Shown piece after piece: positions 59,252 to 64,000 of a stretch of 64,000 bases of DNA. Made by a program: the position numbers and the translations under genes. Each line of letters starts with the position of its first letter. Positions within the stretch are counted from its first letter, which is position 1. The notes below the pieces were generated by a model. The model was not told the DNA's origin, did not search any database, and saw nothing but the letters and a program-made list of their open reading frames with translations. The stretch is taken from NCBI GenBank assembly GCA_036266835.1, contig DATAXD010000016.1, forward strand, positions 8,090-72,089. The letters run 5' to 3'. This stretch comes from Galbitalea sp036266835. Lineage in GTDB: Bacteria; Actinomycetota; Actinomycetes; Actinomycetales; Microbacteriaceae.

Positions 59252-60201
59252 CAGTTGGCTCCGGAGAACGCCTTACGGCGATTGACGATGAAGCGAGCGG
59301 CCGAATTCACGACAAGCGTGATGACAAAGAGGATGAGACCTGTAGCGATCAGCTGGTTGACGCTCAGACCGGTTGAGTTCGCGAAGTTCAGCGCGATGTT
59401 TGCCGCGATCGTCGACGGGTTGTTTGACGTCAGCAGGGCGAACGAGATGACGCTCGCTGGCGAAAGGACCAGGGCGACGGCCATTGTCTCGCCAAGCGCG
59501 CGGCCGAGACCGAGCATTGCGGCGGAAACCATGCCCGAGCGCCCGAATGGAAAAACGGCGATCCTGATCATCTCCCAGCGTGTCGCTCCAAGCGCGAGTG
59601 CCGCCTCCTCGTGAAGGCGAGGCGTCTGCAGGAAGACCTCGCGGCACATTGCGGTCATGAGTGGGACGATCATGACGGCGAGCACTATGGCCGCAGTCAG
59701 AATCGTGCGGCCCGTGGCGCTCACCGGGCCAGTGAAGAGTGGGATCGCGCCGAGATTTTGTGCAAGCCAGTTGTAGATCGGCAGTACTGCCGGTGCGAGT
59801 ACAAAGATGCCCCACAGTCCGAAGACGACGGATGGGATCGCAGCGAGCAGGTCGATGATGTAGCCCAGCACCTGGGCCAGCGCGCGCGGCGCAAAGTGCG
59901 AGATGAACAGGGCGATCCCCACGGAGATCGGGAAAGCCATGAGCAGGGCGAGCGCGGCTGCCCAGACTGTACCGAATGCGAGCGGTAGTGCGTACGCCCA
60001 GATGCCATTGGCTGCGAGTGTGGTCGCCAGCGTCTTCTTGTCAGTAACCGCGAACCCGGGAATTGACTGCTCGATCAGGAAGGCTGCCACGAGGACGAGG
60101 GCAATGAGGATGATGGCGCCGGCCGTCAGCGAAAGCCCGGAGAAGACTCGATCGCCGAGGCGCCGCCTGGCTTTGATAACACGACCGGTGAGGGTTGTCA
60201 T
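59251..60201 (-). CDS. pstC: Phosphate ABC transporter permease PstC
   Basis: The 316-residue permease has six helices and the loop CREVFLQTPRLHEEAALALGATRWEMIRIAVFPFGRSGMVSAAMLGLGRALGET. ATG 60201 is selected, since in-frame sequence before it (Pro/Arg-rich) looks non-coding. A 14-bp hairpin in the gap before it likely reduces transcription from pstS into pstC. Confidence 0.95.
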   Translation of the reverse strand: MTTLTGRVIKARRRLGDRVFSGLSLTAGAIILIALVLVAAFLIEQSIPGFAVTDKKTLATTLAANGIWAYALPLAFGTVWAAALALLMAFPISVGIALFISHFAPRALAQVLGYIIDLLAAIPSVVFGLWGIFVLAPAVLPIYNWLAQNLGAIPLFTGPVSATGRTILTAAIVLAVMIVPLMTAMCREVFLQTPRLHEEAALALGATRWEMIRIAVFPFGRSGMVSAAMLGLGRALGETMAVALVLSPASVISFALLTSNNPSTIAANIALNFANSTGLSVNQLIATGLILFVITLVVNSAARFIVNRRKAFSGAN

Positions 60202-60266
60202 GCGTGTCCCGTGAGACTTTCTGGTTTGGGGTTTCGGTTCGCGCGCGTCGGGCGGCGAGAACAAGT

Positions 60267-60320
60267 CTGCTCGACCCTCGTGCCCCCCGCAATGTCTGCA
60301 AGGGGTCGAGGGTCGAGCAG
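60267..60320 (-). terminator. Hairpin between pstS and pstC
   Basis: A perfect 14-bp stem pairs 60267-60280 (CTGCTCGACCCTCG) with 60307-60320, with an inner CCCC/GGGG pairing. It lies in the 135-bp gap and probably acts as a partial terminator or processing stem, letting pstS be made in excess of the permease. Confidence 0.7.
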
Positions 60321-60336
60321 GGGCTCTACTGTCTTG

Positions 60337-61416
60337 TTACTTGATCGTTGCGATCGATGTCTGGTCCTTCTTGGTCAGACTCGAGTCGAGCGGCGCGGAC
60401 CCAGCGGCTGCCGCGCCGGTGGCCTGGCCGGCCGCGCTGATCACATAGGTCGCGTATGCCTTGACCAGTTTCGCGTCGGCGGAACTCGCGTAGTTCTGGC
60501 ACACGATCAGGTAGCTCACGAGCACGATCGGGTAGGTCGTCGGGTCCGTCAGAGTGCGGTTGATGGTCAGGCTCAGGTCGTGAGCAGGTACACCATCCGC
60601 AACCGGGCTTTGCGACGCGGTGGCCGCAGCGCCCTTGGCCGATGGGGTGACGAAGCTGGTGCCCACCTGGATCTGCGCGACCGCAAGGCCCGCAGCAGCC
60701 GAGTTGTCAACGTACGCGATTCCACCATTAGCGGCCTTCAGCGCTGCGACTACACCGGACGTGCCGTTGCCTGCCTCACCCTTGAACGGGAAGACGTTGT
60801 TGGCGGCGTTCGTCCAGTCCGTGGAGTCGGCCTTGTTCAGGTAGTCGGTGAAGTTGTTCGTCGTACCCGAGGAGTCCGAGCGGTGGATCGGTGTGATCGT
60901 CGTGGCGGGAAGCGTGGCTCCGGAGTTGAGTGCCGCGATTGCCGGGTCATTCCACTTGGTGATCTTGTCGCTGAAGATCTTCGCAATAGTCGGCGCATCG
61001 AGCTTCAGGCTGGTCACGCCGGACAGGTTGAATGCGACGTCGATCGGAGAAATGTAGACCGGGAGGTCCAGCGCATCCGTTCCTGCCTTGCACTCGGTGA
61101 AGGTTCCTGCTCGCTGATCCGCGTTCAACGCCGCGTCCGATCCGCCGTACTGTGCCGAACCGCCCTGGAAGGCGGTGACGCCTGCACCCGAGCCGACAGC
61201 AGCGTAGTTGACGGTCACACCGGGGTTCGCGGTCTGGAATCCGGCGATCCACGTGGTTTGGGCGACGGCCTGAGCGGTCGAGCCCGAGCCGTTGAGCGTG
61301 CCGCTCAGAGCGGCGGCCGACGCAGAAGGAGGCGTCTCGTTCGATGCGCAGGAAGTCAGGATCAGCGCGCCAGCGACAACTATCGCGGCGGTGACGCCAT
61401 AACGCTTGAGATTCAC
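60337..61416 (-). CDS. pstS: Phosphate-binding lipoprotein PstS
   Basis: The 359-residue lipoprotein has lipid Cys23 in AGALILTSC. The phosphate-binding fold shows LNGSGSTAQ, YAAVGSGAGVTAFQGGSAQYGGSDAAL and ITPIHRSDSSGTTNNFTDYL, which contain the Ser/Thr/Arg/Asp ligands. GTG 61416 follows AAAGGGA, and the basic NLKRY opens the signal peptide. A PHO-box-like repeat lies about 95 bp upstream, so it should be induced by phosphate starvation through PhoPR. Confidence 0.95.
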   Translation of the reverse strand: MNLKRYGVTAAIVVAGALILTSCASNETPPSASAAALSGTLNGSGSTAQAVAQTTWIAGFQTANPGVTVNYAAVGSGAGVTAFQGGSAQYGGSDAALNADQRAGTFTECKAGTDALDLPVYISPIDVAFNLSGVTSLKLDAPTIAKIFSDKITKWNDPAIAALNSGATLPATTITPIHRSDSSGTTNNFTDYLNKADSTDWTNAANNVFPFKGEAGNGTSGVVAALKAANGGIAYVDNSAAAGLAVAQIQVGTSFVTPSAKGAAATASQSPVADGVPAHDLSLTINRTLTDPTTYPIVLVSYLIVCQNYASSADAKLVKAYATYVISAAGQATGAAAAGSAPLDSSLTKKDQTSIATIK

Positions 61417-61509
61417 TGTGGTCCCTTTCAAGGATTTGTAAGGTGAGGACACCGGGCAGTGCAGCCCGTACGGTAAACGTTAGGAAAGCAGGTTGAATCA
61501 GCACCGTGG

Positions 61510-61531
61510 CACCGGTGAACGGTGGGTAAAC
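61510..61531 (-). promoter_or_regulatory. PHO box upstream of pstS
   Basis: On the minus strand GTTTACCCACC is followed at once by GTTCACCGGTG, two 11-nt direct repeats of the actinobacterial PhoP-binding type (GTTCACC core). A further half-like GTTTACCGTAC lies closer to the gene at about 61469-61479. The rest of the 174-bp gap to the Nudix gene holds nothing else clear. Confidence 0.7.
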
Positions 61532-61590
61532 GCAACTCAAACAGTTGGGTCAGTTCGGGTGATGTCGTGACCTGCGATGTCGCGTCGGGC

Positions 61591-62535
61591 TTAATCGGGT
61601 TCGGAGGAGTGAGTTTCGAGCGCGACGACACCCGACCGCGGATGCTGCGACGAAATGTGCAGTACCGAAAACTCACCCGTCGCGGGAGCACCCATTGACG
61701 AAACATCCTTGGAAAACGGCGTGCGCGTGAGACCGGCGATCTCGCGGATGATCTCCGGGATCACCGGACCGTGACTGCAGAGGACCACCGTGGCCTTCGC
61801 CTTCATCCGTTTTTCGAGCAGCTTGCCGATCTTCGCGGCATCGCTGCCGAAGGCGTCCTGGCTGATGCCGACCACCTGCTTGGGCTTGAGCCCGGTGAGT
61901 TCGGCCAGGGGGGTAATGGTCGCAACGCACCGGACGGCGTCGCTGGTGATGATCTTCTCGGGTCGATAGGCGGCGAGGCTCGGAGCGATGCTCTCGGCCT
62001 GCGTGGTGCCCCGCAGCAGCAGCGGACGGGACGCGTCCGCGCCGTCCCAGGCCTCCTGCGGGACAGCCTTGCCGTGACGCACCACAATGATCGCGAAGGT
62101 GCGCGCGCGCCCGGCACGCCAGCGCTTCGCGAAAGCGTCGACGATGTCGACATCGTGCGGGTAGGTCAGCGCGTTGCGTGCTTTCGAAATCGAGACCCAT
62201 TCCAGCGCCGAGATTTCGTCGTTCGGTCGGAACCGCGCCATCTCGATGGCATGCGCATCAACTTCGGCCGCCCAGTAGTAGACGATCTTGGGGCGACCGT
62301 TCTGGATGGTGTAGCGGACCTCGCCGAGCGGCGCCCCCAGCCCGACAGTGAGCCCGGTCTCTTCGGCGATCTCGCGTACTGCGGTTTGCGGAAGCATTTC
62401 GCCGGGGTCGACCTTGCCCTTCGGCAGCGAGATGTCCTTGTGCTGCGTCCGGTGCACCAGGAGGATGCGAACCTTGCCGCCAACGATGCGCCAGCAGACG
62501 GCGCCGGCGGCGAGGATGGCGGGGGCCGCAGTCAT
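61591..62535 (-). CDS. Nudix hydrolase fused to a histidine phosphatase (MutT1-like)
   Basis: The 314-residue two-domain protein has a Nudix box at residues 40-62 (GKVDPGEMLPQTAVREIAEETGL, matching GX5EX7REXXEEXG). From about residue 145 it has a histidine phosphatase domain with the VVRHGKA motif and the second His in LCSHGPVIPEI. The arrangement is that of mycobacterial MutT1, which removes oxidised guanine nucleotides or diadenosine polyphosphates and then the phosphate. Its ATG overlaps the ppk stop (ATGA), linking it to polyphosphate metabolism. Confidence 0.92.
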   Translation of the reverse strand: MTAAPAILAAGAVCWRIVGGKVRILLVHRTQHKDISLPKGKVDPGEMLPQTAVREIAEETGLTVGLGAPLGEVRYTIQNGRPKIVYYWAAEVDAHAIEMARFRPNDEISALEWVSISKARNALTYPHDVDIVDAFAKRWRAGRARTFAIIVVRHGKAVPQEAWDGADASRPLLLRGTTQAESIAPSLAAYRPEKIITSDAVRCVATITPLAELTGLKPKQVVGISQDAFGSDAAKIGKLLEKRMKAKATVVLCSHGPVIPEIIREIAGLTRTPFSKDVSSMGAPATGEFSVLHISSQHPRSGVVALETHSSEPD

Positions 62536-64000
62536 CGGAGCATGCCGATTCGACGCCGTGAAGAAATTTCTCGCATGAATACATCCTGACTGTCTGCGAG
62601 CGGAGTTCCGTCATCCGCCAGTGCGTGGTGAGCCCAGAAGCCGGATTCCTCGAGCCACCACGATGCGGTCGAATCCGACATATCGACCTCGAAAATGTGA
62701 TCGATCTCGGCAAGATGATCCGGCTCGACCAGTCGCACCAGCACCTCGACCCGGCGATCCAGGTTGCGGTGCATCATGTCTGCGCTGCCGATGTAGACCT
62801 GCGGGTCACCCGCGTTCACGAAAGTATAGATGCGCGAGTGCTCGAGGTAACGGCCGAGGATCGAGCGGACGCGGATGTTCTCGCTGAGTCCCGGCTGGCC
62901 CGGTTTGAGCGAACAGATCCCGCGCACGACGATGTCGATCGGAACGCCAGCGTTGCTCGCGTGATACAGCGCATCGATGATGGCCTCATCCACGATCGCG
63001 TTCATTTTGATCCGGATGCCGGACGGAAGTCCCGCCCTCGCGTTCTCGGCTTCTTGCCGGATGCGCTTGAGCAGCCCGACGCGCATGTGCAGCGGCGCAA
63101 CAAGGAGTCGCTTGAACTTCTTCTCGATCGCGTATCCCGACAGCTCGTTGAACAGGCGGGTCAGGTCCTTGCCGATGGTGTCACTGTCGGTGAGCAGCCC
63201 GAGATCCTCGTAGATGCGGCTGGTCATCGGGTTGTAGTTGCCCGTGCCGATGTGGCTGTAGTGCTTGAGCGACTTGTCGTTCTCCTGCCGGATGACGAGT
63301 GCGAGCTTGCAGTGCGTCTTCAGGCCCACCAGGCCGTAGACCACGTGCACTCCGGCCTTTTCGAGCTTGCGCGCCCAGCTGATGTTCGCAGTTTCGTCGA
63401 ACCGCGCCTTGATCTCGACCAGCGCGAGCACCTGTTTGCCCGATTCGGCCGCATCGATGAGCGCCTCAACGATCGGGCTGTCTCCGCTCGTGCGATACAG
63501 GGTCTGCTTGATCGCGAGCACGTTCGGATCCGCTGCGGCCTGCTCGATGAACGTCTGGACGCTAGTGGCGAAGGACTCGTAGGGGTGGTGAAGAAGGATG
63601 TCCTGGTGCGCGATCGACGCGAAGATGTCGGGCACTTCGGTCGGATCGGTAGGCAGCAGCGACGCACTGGTCGTCGGAAGGCGTTTCGGATACTTCAGCG
63701 ACGGGCGATCGAGTTTCGCGATCTCCAGGAGACCGCCAAGGCCGATCGGCGCGGGCAGCCGGTAGACCTCCTGCTCGGTGATGGCCAGTTCTTCCATCAA
63801 TAGTGCGAGCGTCGTGTCATCCATGTCGTTGGAGATCTCGAGACGGATGGGCGGGCCGAAGCGCCGCTGTAGTAGTCCCTTCTCGAGCGCCTGGATGAGG
63901 CTTTCGGATTCGTCTTCCTCGATCTCGATGTCTTCGTTGCGGGTGATGCGGAACTCGTGGTGCTCGAGGATCTCCATCCCCGGGAACAGCTCCTCGAGGT
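62532..64000 (-). CDS. ppk: Polyphosphate kinase, C-terminal two thirds (5' end outside window)
   Basis: PPK1 reversibly makes polyphosphate from ATP. The visible part includes VLAIKQTLYRTSGDSPIVEALIDAAESGKQV and LVEIKARFDETANI, the autophosphorylated His in KHYSHIGTGNYNP, and the second conserved His in VYIGSADMMHRNLDRRVEVLVRL. The frame is open to the window end (reading LEELFPGMEI before the first internal Met), so the N-terminal domain lies to the right. Together with the Nudix-phosphatase and pst genes this makes a phosphate block. Confidence 0.95.
   Translation of the reverse strand, partial: LEELFPGMEILEHHEFRITRNEDIEIEEDESESLIQALEKGLLQRRFGPPIRLEISNDMDDTTLALLMEELAITEQEVYRLPAPIGLGGLLEIAKLDRPSLKYPKRLPTTSASLLPTDPTEVPDIFASIAHQDILLHHPYESFATSVQTFIEQAAADPNVLAIKQTLYRTSGDSPIVEALIDAAESGKQVLALVEIKARFDETANISWARKLEKAGVHVVYGLVGLKTHCKLALVIRQENDKSLKHYSHIGTGNYNPMTSRIYEDLGLLTDSDTIGKDLTRLFNELSGYAIEKKFKRLLVAPLHMRVGLLKRIRQEAENARAGLPSGIRIKMNAIVDEAIIDALYHASNAGVPIDIVVRGICSLKPGQPGLSENIRVRSILGRYLEHSRIYTFVNAGDPQVYIGSADMMHRNLDRRVEVLVRLVEPDHLAEIDHIFEVDMSDSTASWWLEESGFWAHHALADDGTPLADSQDVFMREISSRRRIGMLR

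Noticed and set aside
60211..61446. 411-codon plus-strand frame opposite pstS
   Set aside because: pstS has a signal peptide and phosphate-binding motifs; the opposite frame is Arg/Gly-rich without motifs.
62625..63803. 392-codon plus-strand frame opposite ppk
   Set aside because: Shadow of ppk, low-complexity Arg/Asp/Val composition typical of antisense high-GC frames.

Overview
This window is a high-GC, densely coding chromosome segment from an actinobacterium, most likely a member of the Microbacteriaceae. That assignment is inference. It rests on the SURF1 - DUF3817 - guaA block, the DUF6350 - purN - purH block, two actinobacterial-style ZTP riboswitches, tRNA genes without encoded CCA, a PhoP-type PHO box and many probable leaderless mRNAs. 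No rRNA, prophage, transposase or CRISPR array is visible. The window starts inside one gene (tail at 1-221) and ends inside ppk.

Left part (1-21151) is mostly core metabolism. It runs from the SURF1 assembly factor, a DUF3817 membrane protein and GMP synthase to a small zinc-ribbon/membrane operon facing a glycerophosphodiesterase, then the PcrA helicase and an MpaB-like oxygenase. sucC-sucD follow, then a complete PTS-dependent dihydroxyacetone kinase operon (dhaK-dhaL-dhaM, with DhaM carrying a full Enzyme I). DUF6350, purN and a ZTP riboswitch controlling purH come next, and then an unusual fusion of a membrane domain to a dimethylarginine-hydrolase-like domain.

Middle part (21285-37519) is more accessory. 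A lipoprotein is followed by a 33-codon ORF with a strong Shine-Dalgarno sequence in front of a heterodimeric ABC exporter. Next come a GH18 lipoprotein, an alkyltransferase-like DNA-repair protein and two GNAT acetyltransferases. An acyl-CoA catabolism regulon follows: Zn-ADH, kinase-like protein, acyl-CoA dehydrogenase, SDR, MaoC hydratase, TetR regulator, second SDR and serine hydrolase. Two matching palindromes overlap likely -10 elements of this regulon.

Right part (37764-64000) begins with a thioesterase and icd; icd shares a palindrome with sucC. A three-gene flavin electron-transfer module follows (RnfD-like/NAD(P)H reductase fusion, ApbE, FMN-binding lipoprotein), then nagA. A one-carbon island comes next (purU, ZTP riboswitch, glyA, folD), then glutamate decarboxylase, an aldose epimerase, a YcnI copper protein and several small unknown genes. 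tRNA-Lys, DipZ, a sigma-K/anti-sigma-K pair preceded by two structured segments, and a phosphate block close the window: pstSCAB with a PHO box, a Nudix-histidine phosphatase and ppk.

Two window-wide patterns stand out. First, about fourteen genes have a TANNNT -10 hexamer only 6-9 nt before the start codon, which points to leaderless transcription. Second, many intergenic gaps hold long nested inverted repeats. Several of these occur as pairs of the same motif within 1-13 kb. They look like bidirectional terminators or small repeat elements.
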